Source: RUG11272 sp045226335
GTDB lineage: Bacteria; Bacillota; Clostridia; Christensenellales; Aristaeellaceae
DNA: 25,106 bases
Assembly: GCA_045226335.1 (NCBI GenBank)
Contig: JBGVCH010000104.1
Coordinates: 1 to 25,106, forward strand
Reading direction: 5' to 3'
How positions within the stretch are numbered: the stretch's first letter is position 1; each line of letters begins with the position of its first letter. The translations under genes were made by a program, and so were the position numbers. The notes below the pieces were generated by a model. That model ran no database searches and was not told the origin of the DNA. It worked only from the letters and a program-made list of their open reading frames with translations. Of the stretch, positions 6,828 to 14,509 are shown piece by piece.

Positions 6828-7832
6828 TTATATCTCGGTGGATGAAGGTTCCGTCAGCATGGCGCGGATGCGCTCGCTCCGGGCTGCGTCCATGGCGGTC
6901 CCCTCCAGCGGGCTCTCCCGCCAGGCCTGCAGGTGGCCCTCCTGGGCCTCCGCCGGCAGCTGATCCAGCCGGTCCAGGGATACGGGGATCAGGCCCAGCA
7001 GCGCCCCCAGCCGCAGGGAGGACCAGAGGCTGTAAAACTCGTTCAGGGGCAGGAGCCGCGCGTTCATCAGGATGCCCCAGGCCCGGCCCACCCGGTCCTC
7101 GGTGCTGAGACGCTGCTCCCGCAGGGCGTGCTCCCGGAGGTCGTGCTCCATGCCGGTGAGCTGTTCCCCCAGGGCGGTGACGGTGCCGATGATCTCCGCC
7201 TCCGTCCGGCCCAGGGTCACTTGGTTGGACACCAGGAAGATGTCCCCCAGGGCCTCGCTGCCCTCGCCGTAGACCCCCCGGGCGGTGAGCCCCACCTTGG
7301 CGGCGATCTGCGTCACGCTGCCCATCTGCTTGTGGTGGGCCAGCATGGGCAGGTGCATCAGCAGGGAGGCCCGCATGCCGGTGCCGGTGTCGGTGGGAAA
7401 GGACGTGAGGAAGCCCAGCTGGGGGTCGAAGGCAAAGCGGACGTTCCGGGACAGGGCGTCCTCCACCTGGAAGCAGCGCCGCGCGCTCTCGTCCAGGGAC
7501 AGGCCCGGCGTGACGGCCTGGATCCGCAGGTGATCCTCCTCGGCCATCATGACGGACAGACTGTGTTCGTCCTGCAGCAGGACGGCGCCATCCGGGCTGT
7601 TCAGCAGGTCCTTGCTGATGAGATGCGATTCGGCCAGGGCCGCCCGTTCCGCGGCGTCCATGGAGGCCACCGTCAGCAGGCGGAAGCCCCTGTCCTCCCC
7701 GGAGAGAGCCAGGGCGTTGGCCGTGCGGGAGATGACGGTCTCCGAGACCCCGGGCTGCCGGGCGTCGAAGGGCAGGTCCTCGTAATTCCGGGCCAGACGG
7801 ACCCGGGAGGAGAGCACGGTGGGATGGTTCAC
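6828..7832 (-). CDS. mcsB: Protein arginine kinase McsB
   Basis: This 334-residue kinase phosphorylates arginine residues, marking proteins for ClpCP and inactivating CtsR. It has the phosphagen-kinase catalytic fold: VLSSRVRLARN at the N-terminus, EEDHLRIQAV near residue 100, and the nucleotide/guanidinium loop LTSFPTDTGTGMRAS at 142-156. The start is GTG at 7832, overlapping the mcsA stop as GTGA, so translation is probably coupled; GGAGG is almost adjacent. Two features are odd. The loop position usually held by Cys (LTSCPTN in homologues, from memory) is Phe145. The C-terminal allosteric phospho-arginine motif, RDxxRA in B. subtilis, reads MDAARS here. The core remains otherwise intact and it is most likely active. 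Confidence 0.96.
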   Translation of the reverse strand: MNHPTVLSSRVRLARNYEDLPFDARQPGVSETVISRTANALALSGEDRGFRLLTVASMDAAERAALAESHLISKDLLNSPDGAVLLQDEHSLSVMMAEEDHLRIQAVTPGLSLDESARRCFQVEDALSRNVRFAFDPQLGFLTSFPTDTGTGMRASLLMHLPMLAHHKQMGSVTQIAAKVGLTARGVYGEGSEALGDIFLVSNQVTLGRTEAEIIGTVTALGEQLTGMEHDLREHALREQRLSTEDRVGRAWGILMNARLLPLNEFYSLWSSLRLGALLGLIPVSLDRLDQLPAEAQEGHLQAWRESPLEGTAMDAARSERIRAMLTEPSSTEI

Positions 7833-8365
7833 GCCTCCGCGCCCCCTTCCGACGCCAGGGCATGGATCTGATCCCGCAGCAGGGCCGCGGTCTCAAAGTC
7901 CTCCAGGGCCACCGCCTGCTGCATCAGCCGGGTGAGCTCCTCCTGGCGGGAGCGGGTGCGCTGGGCCTCCTCGCTCTCCAGGGGCCGCCGGCCGGCGTGC
8001 TGGACCCGGCCGTGGATCTGCTGGAGCATGGGCTGCAGCTCCTTGCGAAAGGCCTCGTAGCAGCCCGGGCAGCCCAGGCGGCCGGTCTTGCGGAAGTGGG
8101 CGAAGGTGGTCCCGCACCGGGGGCAGGTGATGTCCGGGATGACCTCCCGCGCGCGCTGGGCGCCGCCGCCGCGCTGGGCCGTACCGTTGCGGGACGTGAT
8201 GGCGGAGAGGATGGCGGACAGCATGCCGGCCACGTTGCCGCCCTGCAGGTTGGCGTTCATCTGCCGCATGCAGTCGGGGCACAAATGCCGCAGGCAGGTC
8301 TCCCCGTTGATGTTCATGGTGACGGCGAATTTCGCCTCGTTGACGTTGCACTCTTCACAAAGCAT
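7829..8365 (-). CDS. mcsA: McsA, zinc-finger activator of McsB
   Basis: The 178-residue protein is the activating partner of the arginine kinase McsB. Treble-clef type Cys pairs are visible: CEEC at residues 3-6 with CPDC near 30, and CPRC with CPGC in the central part. A C-terminal UVR helix hairpin (LTRLMQQAVALEDFETAALLRDQI) resembles that of ClpC and UvrB and mediates contacts with the kinase or unfoldase. A low-complexity stretch between the zinc sites (GGGAQRAREV) is species-specific. ATG at 8365 is fixed by AAGGAG 7 bases upstream, a site that overlaps the ctsR stop. The end overlaps the mcsB start by 4 bases. The order ctsR-mcsA-mcsB-clpC is the canonical Bacillota arrangement. Confidence 0.97.
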   Translation of the reverse strand: MLCEECNVNEAKFAVTMNINGETCLRHLCPDCMRQMNANLQGGNVAGMLSAILSAITSRNGTAQRGGGAQRAREVIPDITCPRCGTTFAHFRKTGRLGCPGCYEAFRKELQPMLQQIHGRVQHAGRRPLESEEAQRTRSRQEELTRLMQQAVALEDFETAALLRDQIHALASEGGAEA

Positions 8366-8376
8366 AAGCGGCTCCT

Positions 8377-8862
8377 TTACTGGTTGGGCGGGGGGGTGCG
8401 GTTTTCCCGGGCGACGGCGGTGAGCATGCACTTCAGCGTGCGGGCCCGGACGGCTTCCTTCACGGGCTCCGGCATGGGCACGGCCAGGGCCTGATCCGAC
8501 ACGGCGGCCTTCATGATCCCGGCCTCGCTGTCGGTGATCAGCTTCTCCTGGCACAGCTGGCCCACCAGACGCACGGCCTCGGTTTCGCTGATGGCATTCC
8601 CGATGCGCTCCTGCACCAGGTACAGCAGTTTCTGCCCGCCGCCGTGGACCACGCGGACAATGCGGATGTACCCGCCGCCTCCGCGCCGGGACTCGATCAC
8701 GTACCCGTCGTTCTGGGTGAAGCGCGTCGCCAGCACATAATTGATCTGGCTCGGCGCGCAGCCGAAATATTCCGCCAGCTCGTTGCGCTTCAGCTCCACC
8801 TCAGGCTCGTCCTGCGTGATCAGCGTTTTGATAAAGGATTCGATGGAATCGCTCAATCGCAC
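8377..8862 (-). CDS. ctsR: Transcriptional repressor CtsR
   Basis: This 161-residue repressor controls class III heat-shock genes. The winged helix-turn-helix is unmistakable: RLSDSIESFIKTLI, then LAEYFGCAPSQINYVL (recognition helix), then the glycine wing ESRRGGGGYIRI, whose tetraglycine loop is the intrinsic heat sensor and whose Arg pair is a target of McsB. The C-terminal half (ISETEAVRLVGQLCQEKLI) is the dimerisation domain. A GTG start at 8862 is chosen because the conserved N-terminus begins there and GAGGTG lies 7 bases upstream; the upstream extension crosses the promoter and operator. It autoregulates through the CtsR box at 8888-8904. The mcsA ribosome site overlaps its stop. Confidence 0.97.
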   Translation of the reverse strand: MRLSDSIESFIKTLITQDEPEVELKRNELAEYFGCAPSQINYVLATRFTQNDGYVIESRRGGGGYIRIVRVVHGGGQKLLYLVQERIGNAISETEAVRLVGQLCQEKLITDSEAGIMKAAVSDQALAVPMPEPVKEAVRARTLKCMLTAVARENRTPPPNQ

Positions 8863-8887
8863 AGTGAAACACCTCGTTTCCAGGTCA

Positions 8888-8904
8888 ACTGACTTTCTTT
8901 GACC
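8888..8904 (-). promoter_or_regulatory. CtsR operator
   Basis: Minus strand GGTCAAAGAAAGTCAGT matches the CtsR heptad direct repeat (consensus RGTCAAANANRGTCAAA): first heptad perfect, second five of seven. It starts about 8 bases downstream of the -10 element, where bound repressor would block initiation. Confidence 0.88.
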
Positions 8905-8911
8905 TAACGAA

Positions 8912-8939
8912 AGTATAGCACATTTCCCGCCGTTTGCAA
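8912..8939 (-). promoter_or_regulatory. SigA-type promoter of the ctsR operon
   Basis: TATACT (plus 8912-8917) with TTGCAA (plus 8934-8939) at a 16-base spacing, directly upstream of the CtsR box. It would drive ctsR-mcsA-mcsB-clpC and probably the flavodoxin and SCP2 genes. No CIRCE element is seen. Confidence 0.8.
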
Positions 8940-9002
8940 AGGGGCATGGCGAATTATTTACAAACGCGGCCCGTTCCGGCCTCAAGGAGCGGAAAATACA
9001 TG

Positions 9003-9028
9003 AAAAGAGCGGCACATCGTGCCGCTCT
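9003..9028 (-). terminator. Terminator of the secreted-protein gene at 9045
   Basis: A perfect 10-bp stem (AGAGCGGCAC at 9006-9015 with GTGCCGCTCT at 9019-9028) and 3-base loop; on the minus strand it is followed by TTTTCATG. It insulates the ctsR promoter from upstream transcription. Confidence 0.85.
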
Positions 9029-9044
9029 GATTTTGATCATCTGT

Positions 9045-9578
9045 TTACTGAACTTCTTCCTCGACAGCGATCTCTTCGCTCATGATGACGATGAAGGACT
9101 CGTCGGAATCCCAGATCTTCTGCATCATGGCCACGGGCCAGTACACGTTCACCTTGAAGTCTTCGGGAACGTTCGCGGTCAGGATGTTCTCCTCGACCTC
9201 ACCGCCAGTCACGGTGACGAGCACGGCGCAGACCTTGGCGCCGGCCTTGTACTGGGTGGCAAACTCAAGGACCAGGTACTCTTCGCTCTTCTGATCCCAG
9301 CCGGGCGCGCGAAGGGAAACCAGCTCATACGCGAAGGCCTTGTCGGCAACCTTTTCCTTGATGCCGGCCTGGGCATTCTCGGTGAACACCGCAACGTGAT
9401 CCTCGGCCTCGTTGAGCTTGGCGAGATATTCATTGGCGACCGTTCCGTGGTCCACGATCACGAAGACCGGAGACTCGGTTGTGGTGTTGTCACCAGGCTG
9501 ACCGCTCTTTGCTGCCAACGCGGAAACGGAAGCCAGAACAAGCATCGCCGCCATCAGGATAGCAACAAACTTTTTCAT
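9045..9578 (-). CDS. Secreted protein of unknown function
   Basis: The 177-residue product carries a signal peptide (MKKFVAILMAAMLVLASVSALA, cleavage after Ala-Leu-Ala near residue 22). The mature part is acidic: SPVFVIVDHGTVANEYLA, then a helix-strand alternation, VCAVLVTVTGGEVEENIL, VNVYWPVAMMQKIWDSDESF and an acidic tail EEIAVEEEVQ. I recognise no family. AAAGGAAG lies 9 bases before the ATG. It has its own promoter with a consensus extended -10 and its own terminator, so it is monocistronic and possibly well expressed. Its codons use more A and T than the ctsR operon's. No lipobox or cell-wall anchor is present. Confidence 0.82.
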   Translation of the reverse strand: MKKFVAILMAAMLVLASVSALAAKSGQPGDNTTTESPVFVIVDHGTVANEYLAKLNEAEDHVAVFTENAQAGIKEKVADKAFAYELVSLRAPGWDQKSEEYLVLEFATQYKAGAKVCAVLVTVTGGEVEENILTANVPEDFKVNVYWPVAMMQKIWDSDESFIVIMSEEIAVEEEVQ

Positions 9579-9669
9579 GGGAATCTACTTCCTTTCATTT
9601 CACGCTTCCGCATCCGAATGAATTGAATGACGGAGCTTTCGCAGATCAATGATCAACCTGCACTGCCGA

Positions 9670-9698
9670 ATTATAGCACAGCAAAATCAAAAAAGCAA
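9670..9698 (-). promoter_or_regulatory. Promoter of the secreted-protein gene
   Basis: Minus strand TTGCTT (plus 9693-9698), 17-base spacer, and a perfect extended -10, TGcTATAAT (plus 9670-9675). The transcript would have a leader of about 85 bases. Confidence 0.75.
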
Positions 9699-9858
9699 GA
9701 GGAAAAACGTGTTAAAAATCCGTTCCGGGCGTCCCCAAAATGTAAAAAGTACAAACGCAATACAACCGTATCCAAAGCCGCACGGCGGGAAACGGCGGCC
9801 GCGATCTCCCTTTCCGCGGTGCGCGGCGGAGGAAGAACGCGATATTTTGGCCGCCCCC

Positions 9859-9886
9859 TTGATTTCATGCGCTTCTGTGTTATACT
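9859..9886 (+). promoter_or_regulatory. Promoter of pfkA
   Basis: TTGATT (9859-9864), a 16-base spacer and extended -10 TGtTATACT (TATACT at 9881-9886) lie about 40 bases before the pfkA start. Confidence 0.78.
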
Positions 9887-9925
9887 GTTAGACAGGAAAC
9901 AAACCGACGGAAGGAGCGAACCTCC

Positions 9926-10975
9926 ATGAATAAGATCGGCGTTCTGACCAGCGGCGGCGACGCGCCGGGCATGAACTCCGCCGTGACGGCGGTGGCAAAG
10001 AGCGCGGCCATGTACGGCATGCCTCTGGTGGGCATCAAGCGGGGCTACAACGGCCTGCTCCGCAAATCCACAAGTCTGTTTGACGACATGGAAGAGCTGC
10101 GCCTGGACACGGTGCTGGACATCGCGGACCTTCCGGGCACCTACCTGCGCACGGCCAGGTGCATGGAGTTCATGGATCCCCACTGGAGGGAAGTGGCGGC
10201 CAACACCCTGCACGCCATGGGCATCGGCGGTCTGGTGGTCATCGGCGGCGACGGCTCCTTCCACGGCGCGGAACACCTGTGCAAGCTGGGCATCCCCTGC
10301 ATCGGCATTCCCGGCACCATCGACAACGACCTGGCCTACACGGAGATGACCCTGGGCTATGACACCGCGGTGAACGTGTGCGTGGACGCCATCCGGGCCA
10401 TCCGGGCCACCTCCCGTTCCCACGACCGCCCCCACGTGGTGGAGGTCATGGGCCGGCACTGCGGCGACATCGCCCTGACGGCGGCGGTGTCCACCGGCGC
10501 GGAGATCGTCATCGTGCCCGAGGTGCGCTGGTCCGTCGAGGACGTGGCCATGCGGCTGAACCGCCAGCTGGCCAAGGGCAACAGCCGGGCCACCATCGTG
10601 GTGGCGGAGGGCAGCTGGGAATCCATGGAGCCCTTCGACATGTACACCTTCCTCAACAGCCACGGCAAGAAGTGCTTTGAGGGCGAGCCCATCAGCGCCG
10701 CCCGCTTCGCTTCCATTATGAAGCGCATGTGCGGTATGGTGGAGGCCCGCTCCACGGTGGTGGGCTACACCCAGCGCGGCGAGACTCCCTCCGCCCGGGA
10801 CTCCGCCTTCGCGTTTGAGGCCGGCCACCTGGCGGTCCGGCTGCTGCGGGACGGCATCTCCAACCAGGTGATCGGCGTCCACAACGGCAAGGTGTTCTAC
10901 ATGGCCATCGACGTGGCCCTGCAGTGCAAGCGCGAATTCAACCGGGATCTCTACGAACTCGTCAACAACATGTGA
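9926..10975 (+). CDS. pfkA: 6-phosphofructokinase
   Basis: This 349-residue enzyme phosphorylates fructose 6-phosphate in glycolysis. N-terminal ATP site: GVLTSGGDAPGMN. GGDGS at 107-111 has Gly110, the residue expected of ATP users (pyrophosphate-dependent enzymes have Asp there). TIDND at 131-135 supplies the catalytic Asp133. MGRHCGDIAL and the substrate loop GYTQRGETPSARD follow; the usual QRGG is QRGE here, a mild oddity. The protein is slightly longer than the 320-residue bacterial norm through its C-terminal tail. GGAAGGAG lies 9 bases before the ATG. The secreted-protein gene at 11001 follows after 25 bases without a terminator, so both probably share the promoter at 9859. Confidence 0.95.
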   Translation: MNKIGVLTSGGDAPGMNSAVTAVAKSAAMYGMPLVGIKRGYNGLLRKSTSLFDDMEELRLDTVLDIADLPGTYLRTARCMEFMDPHWREVAANTLHAMGIGGLVVIGGDGSFHGAEHLCKLGIPCIGIPGTIDNDLAYTEMTLGYDTAVNVCVDAIRAIRATSRSHDRPHVVEVMGRHCGDIALTAAVSTGAEIVIVPEVRWSVEDVAMRLNRQLAKGNSRATIVVAEGSWESMEPFDMYTFLNSHGKKCFEGEPISAARFASIMKRMCGMVEARSTVVGYTQRGETPSARDSAFAFEAGHLAVRLLRDGISNQVIGVHNGKVFYMAIDVALQCKREFNRDLYELVNNM

Positions 10976-11000
10976 CCATGAACGACAGGAGTGATCGCAC

Positions 11001-11453
11001 ATGAAAAAGCTCGTTGCCGCCCTCACCGCCATGATCCTGCTGCTGGCCGGTCCGCTGAGCGCGCTGGCCGCCTCCGCCGACGGCGCCTACGTCTTCCTGC
11101 TGTACGCGCTGAGCCAGGACGACGCTTTCGGGAGCCCGCTGTTCAGCTCCAAGGAGGAGGCCGGCTTCTCCCAGACGGTGCTCTGCTATGACTTCACAGT
11201 CGGCTCGGTGCTGCTCACCGGATATGCGGCCGACGGCGCCTATACAGCCACAGCCTGGCTCAGCAGCGACGACGTCCTCAAGATGTCCAGCATGATGGCC
11301 GTGCTGATGATGTATGAGGACATCAGCGCCATGACCAGCAACGGCCTGGTGATCATGCTCAATCTGGTGGAAGACGGCGATCCCATCTATATCAGCAGCG
11401 CCGATGAGGCGACCGCCATGGTGGCCATCATCAACGCGTGGCTGGAAAACTGA
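11001..11453 (+). CDS. Small secreted protein, paralogue of the one at 22374
   Basis: The 150-residue product has a Sec signal peptide (KKLVAALTAMILLLAG, cleavage after Ala-Leu-Ala near residue 24). The mature domain starts DGAYVFLLYALSQDD, then a beta segment LCYDFTVGSVLLTGY, TATAWLSSDD and helices near the end (DEATAMVAIINAWLEN). The same sequence of elements occurs in the exported protein at 22374-22883 (DDGFVIMLNTL, CTVYFNFPENQIALAG, YIAVWAVDSG), so the two appear to be distant paralogues. No function is known. ACAGGAG lies 9 bases before the start. It is the second gene behind pfkA and ends at a terminator; any functional link to glycolysis is doubtful. Confidence 0.8.
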   Translation: MKKLVAALTAMILLLAGPLSALAASADGAYVFLLYALSQDDAFGSPLFSSKEEAGFSQTVLCYDFTVGSVLLTGYAADGAYTATAWLSSDDVLKMSSMMAVLMMYEDISAMTSNGLVIMLNLVEDGDPIYISSADEATAMVAIINAWLEN

Positions 11454-11471
11454 TCCCCCGTGTGATCCCAT

Positions 11472-11496
11472 GCGCTGCCGGCCGGCGGCGCTTTTT
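11472..11496 (+). terminator. Terminator of the pfkA operon
   Basis: A self-complementary GC-rich block, GCGCTGCCGG paired with CCGGCGGCGC with one G-T wobble, is followed by TTTTT (11492-11496). Confidence 0.88.
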
Positions 11497-11572
11497 CGTA
11501 CAGACCCGGCGACGGATGGGCTGACGGAGGGATCGTTTTGAGCAAAAACCGGCAGGTTTGGCGCAATCGCTA

Positions 11573-11601
11573 TTGAATTTCGGCTTGTTTGTGTGTATAA
11601 T
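11573..11601 (+). promoter_or_regulatory. Promoter of the Ter/Yce locus
   Basis: TTGAAT (11573-11578), a 17-base spacer and TATAAT (11596-11601) lie about 65 bases before the ATPase start. This near-consensus SigA-type promoter probably drives at least the ATPase and first TerD gene; nothing typical of a stress sigma factor is seen. Confidence 0.82.
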
Positions 11602-11671
11602 TGAGGCGACTCATGAGAACAGAGCGGCTGCAGGCAGGATTTGCCTGCGGCGGGGAAAGGATGATGCACCG

Positions 11672-14470
11672 ATGAAACTCAACGGACTGACCAAGGCGCA
11701 GGTGGAGGAGAGCCGGAAGCAATACGGCGCCAACACCCTGACGCAGATCCCCCCGGATCCCCTGTGGAAGAAGATCCTGGAAGGGTTTAAGGACCCCATG
11801 ATCATGATCCTGCTGGTGGCGCTGGCCATCCAGGTGGTGCTGTTTGTGCTGGGCGACCACTGCATGAAGGTTATCAAATCCGACACCCAGTGGTATGAGC
11901 CCGTGTGCGTGCTGGTGGCCATCCTGCTGGCCAACGGCGTGGCCTCCATCTCCGAGCACAGCCAGGAGGGCAAGGCCAACCTGCTGAAGGCCGAGGAGGA
12001 GTCCAAGGAGATGACCAAGATCCTCCGGGACGGCCAGCTCCACGAGATGCACGTGTCCGAGGTCGTGGTGGGCGACATCATCTACCTCCAGGCCGGCGAC
12101 AAGCTCCCTGCCGACGGCGAGATCGTCGAGGGCGAGGTCATGGTGGACCAGGCCGCCCTCAACGGCGAGACCGAGGAAGCCCGCAAGGGCGTCAACGAGA
12201 ATGGCGCGGAATACAACACCCGCGACCTGCTGAACACCTGCTACGCCTACCGCGGCACCGTGGTGGTCTCCGGAGAGGCCTACATGGAAGTCAAGGTGGT
12301 GGGCGACAAGACCCTCTTCGGCGAGCTGGCCCTGGAAGTGCAGGAAGACAGCCGCGAGACGCCCCTGCAGGTCAAGCTGGGCAAGCTGGCCAAGCAGATT
12401 TCGCTGTTCGGCTACATCGGCGCTGCGGCTATCATCGCGGCCGTCATACTGATCAACATCTTCAACGGCCATGTGGCCAGCCCCGAATTCCAGGCCAGCC
12501 CCCTGGCCAACTGGGTCAGCCTGATCATTGAGGCCGTCACCGTGGCCGTGACCATCATCGTCTGCGCGGTGCCCGAAGGCCTGCCCATGCTGACCTCCAT
12601 CCTCATGTCCTTCCAGTCCATCCGGATGATCAAGGACAACGTGCTGGTCCGCAAGATCAACGGTCTGGAGACCGCCGGCTCCCTGTCCCTGCTCTTCACC
12701 GACAAGACCGGCACCATCACCGAGGGCCGCCTGTCCGTGGTGGAACTGGCAACCGGCAACCAGCGGATCTTCACCAAGCTCAGCGAACTCCCCGCCTCCA
12801 TGCGGGCGGACATCGTCACCGGCATCGGCCTGAACAACTCCGCCACGGTCTCCGGCAACGAGATCATCGGCGGCAACTCCACGGACCGCGCCATGATGTC
12901 CTTCCTGCTGGGCGAGGGCGCCACGGCCCAGATGAACAAGGACGACGTCATCGGGTTCAACCCCTTCAACTCCACCAAGAAGATGTCCGACGTGACCGTC
13001 ACCGTGAACGGCCAGTCCATGACCTACCTCAAGGGCGCGCCGGAGCGCATCATCGAGCGCTGCTCCAGCTACATCAACGAGAACGGCGAGGTCAAGCCCC
13101 TGAACCATGAGGTCCAGTCCTCCCTGATGACCTACATGGACGCCCAGGCGGGCCGTTCCATGCGTCTGCTGGGCGTGGCCAAGACTGACGGCGATCCCGA
13201 CGGCAAGGACCTGACTCTGGTCTGCGTGCTGTCCATCCGTGACAACGTCCGCAAGGAAGTCATCCCGGCCATCGCCGAGGTGCAGGGCGCGGGCATCCAG
13301 GTGGTCATGGTCACCGGCGACCGCAAGGAGACCGCCGTGGCCATCGCCCGGGAGGCCGGCCTGCTGAAGAATCCCTCGGACATCGCCATGACCAGCCAGG
13401 AGATGGCGGAGAAGAGCGACGACGAGCTGAAGAAGCTGCTGCCCAACCTGCGGGTGGTGGCCCGGGCCCTGCCCACCGACAAGAGCCGCCTGGTGCGCAT
13501 CGCCCAGGAGCTGAACCTGGTGGTGGGCATGACCGGCGACGGCGTCAACGACTCTCCGGCCCTGAAGAAGGCCGACGTGGGCTTCGCCATGGGTTCCGGC
13601 ACCGAGGTCGCCAAGGAAGCCGGCGACATCACCATCCTCGATGATAACTTCACCTCCATCGACAAGGCCATCCTCTACGGCCGCACGATGTTCAAGTCCA
13701 TCCGCAAGTTCCTGATCTTCCAGCTGACGGTCAACGTGGCCGCCGTGCTGACCTGCTTCCTGGCCCCCTTCTTCGGGGAGAACGAGATCCTGACGGTTGT
13801 ACAGCTGCTTCTGATCAACCTGGCCATGGACACCCTGGCGGCCATCGCCTTCGGTTCCGAGCCCACGCTGAAGGAGTACATGAAGGAGAAGCCCGTCCCG
13901 CGGGACGCCTCCATCGTGTCGAAGAAGATGCTCACCCAGATCATCATGTCCGCCCTCTACATCACCGCGGCCTGCCTCTGCATCCGCTTCGTGATCCCGG
14001 GCTTCCTGAACCTGATTGGACAGGGCGACCTGTTCAAGGTAAAAGAAGCCGCGCGCATGGCACTGGAAACTGCAAAGGCAGGGTTTACCGATCCCACCAC
14101 CGCGGAAGCTCTGGCTGCGCTCACGCCGTTCATTGACGAGTACGAGGGAGCGCTTCGTGCCATGAATACCTACCTGAACTCCGCGGTCTTCGCCACCTTC
14201 ATGATGGCCATCACCTTCAACGGCTTCAATGCCCGCACCGAGCACCTGAATGTGTTTGAAGGCATCGGCCGGAACAAGATGTTCCTGCTGATTATGGGCG
14301 TCATCATGGCGGCCCAGTTCGTGTTCGTCACCATCGGTGGCGAAGTGCTGAAGGTTCATTCCCTGACCGCCACCACCTGGCTGGTCTGCGCGGTGATCGC
14401 CATCCTGGTGATCGTCGTGGGCACCATCGCCAAGGTCCTGACAGCCGGACAGAAAGAAACCGTACAGTAA
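11672..14470 (+). CDS. Calcium-translocating P-type ATPase, PMCA-like
   Basis: A 932-residue type IIB cation pump that would export Ca2+ across the cytoplasmic membrane. The N-terminal cation ATPase domain (GLTKAQVEESRKQYGANTL) is followed by M1-M2. The actuator loop holds the conserved Glu in LNGETEEA, where most relatives have TGES. M4 carries the ion-site motif VPEGLP (Pro301-Pro305). The phosphorylated Asp344 lies in DKTGT, the ATP site in KGAPERI, and the hinge in TGDGVNDSPAL (621 onward). M6 reads NLAMDTLAAIAFGSEP, like plasma-membrane Ca2+ pumps rather than SERCA. The M7-M8 external loop is long (about 14025-14165). ATG at 11672 follows GGGAAAGG by about 11 bases; upstream in-frame residues overlap the promoter. 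It is the first gene of the Ter/Yce locus, 39 bases before terD with no terminator. Confidence 0.95.
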   Translation: MKLNGLTKAQVEESRKQYGANTLTQIPPDPLWKKILEGFKDPMIMILLVALAIQVVLFVLGDHCMKVIKSDTQWYEPVCVLVAILLANGVASISEHSQEGKANLLKAEEESKEMTKILRDGQLHEMHVSEVVVGDIIYLQAGDKLPADGEIVEGEVMVDQAALNGETEEARKGVNENGAEYNTRDLLNTCYAYRGTVVVSGEAYMEVKVVGDKTLFGELALEVQEDSRETPLQVKLGKLAKQISLFGYIGAAAIIAAVILINIFNGHVASPEFQASPLANWVSLIIEAVTVAVTIIVCAVPEGLPMLTSILMSFQSIRMIKDNVLVRKINGLETAGSLSLLFTDKTGTITEGRLSVVELATGNQRIFTKLSELPASMRADIVTGIGLNNSATVSGNEIIGGNSTDRAMMSFLLGEGATAQMNKDDVIGFNPFNSTKKMSDVTVTVNGQSMTYLKGAPERIIERCSSYINENGEVKPLNHEVQSSLMTYMDAQAGRSMRLLGVAKTDGDPDGKDLTLVCVLSIRDNVRKEVIPAIAEVQGAGIQVVMVTGDRKETAVAIAREAGLLKNPSDIAMTSQEMAEKSDDELKKLLPNLRVVARALPTDKSRLVRIAQELNLVVGMTGDGVNDSPALKKADVGFAMGSGTEVAKEAGDITILDDNFTSIDKAILYGRTMFKSIRKFLIFQLTVNVAAVLTCFLAPFFGENEILTVVQLLLINLAMDTLAAIAFGSEPTLKEYMKEKPVPRDASIVSKKMLTQIIMSALYITAACLCIRFVIPGFLNLIGQGDLFKVKEAARMALETAKAGFTDPTTAEALAALTPFIDEYEGALRAMNTYLNSAVFATFMMAITFNGFNARTEHLNVFEGIGRNKMFLLIMGVIMAAQFVFVTIGGEVLKVHSLTATTWLVCAVIAILVIVVGTIAKVLTAGQKETVQ

Positions 14471-14509
14471 TCAACCCGTTCATATGACATTCGGAAGGAG
14501 TGGATCCAT

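Larger units (their letters stand above)
9579..9925. other. Divergent intergenic region with two promoters
   Basis: This 347-base gap separates the minus-strand secreted-protein gene from pfkA on the plus strand. It contains one promoter for each direction near its two ends (9670-9698 minus, 9859-9886 plus). The middle, about 9700-9780, is conspicuously AT-rich for this genome. Short open frames here have no ribosome site or family signature, and no structured RNA was recognised. Confidence 0.7.

Noticed and set aside
4589..7108. Long open frame antisense to clpC, and similar long antisense frames over the ATPase (11570-14359), yceG region (16515-20369) and xylB (22422-24485)
   Set aside because: They mirror GC-rich codon usage of the true genes, are composed of low-complexity Gly/Ala/His/Leu strings, have no ribosome sites and match no family; the sense frames carry complete family motifs.
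9627..9929. Small plus-strand frames in the gap before pfkA
   Set aside because: They overlap both promoters, have no ribosome site and are Lys/Arg-rich translations of AT-rich spacer.
11661..11675. Alternative ATGATG start just before the ATPase ATG
   Set aside because: It is in another frame and meets TGA within five codons; at most it could act as a tiny leader overlapping the true start.
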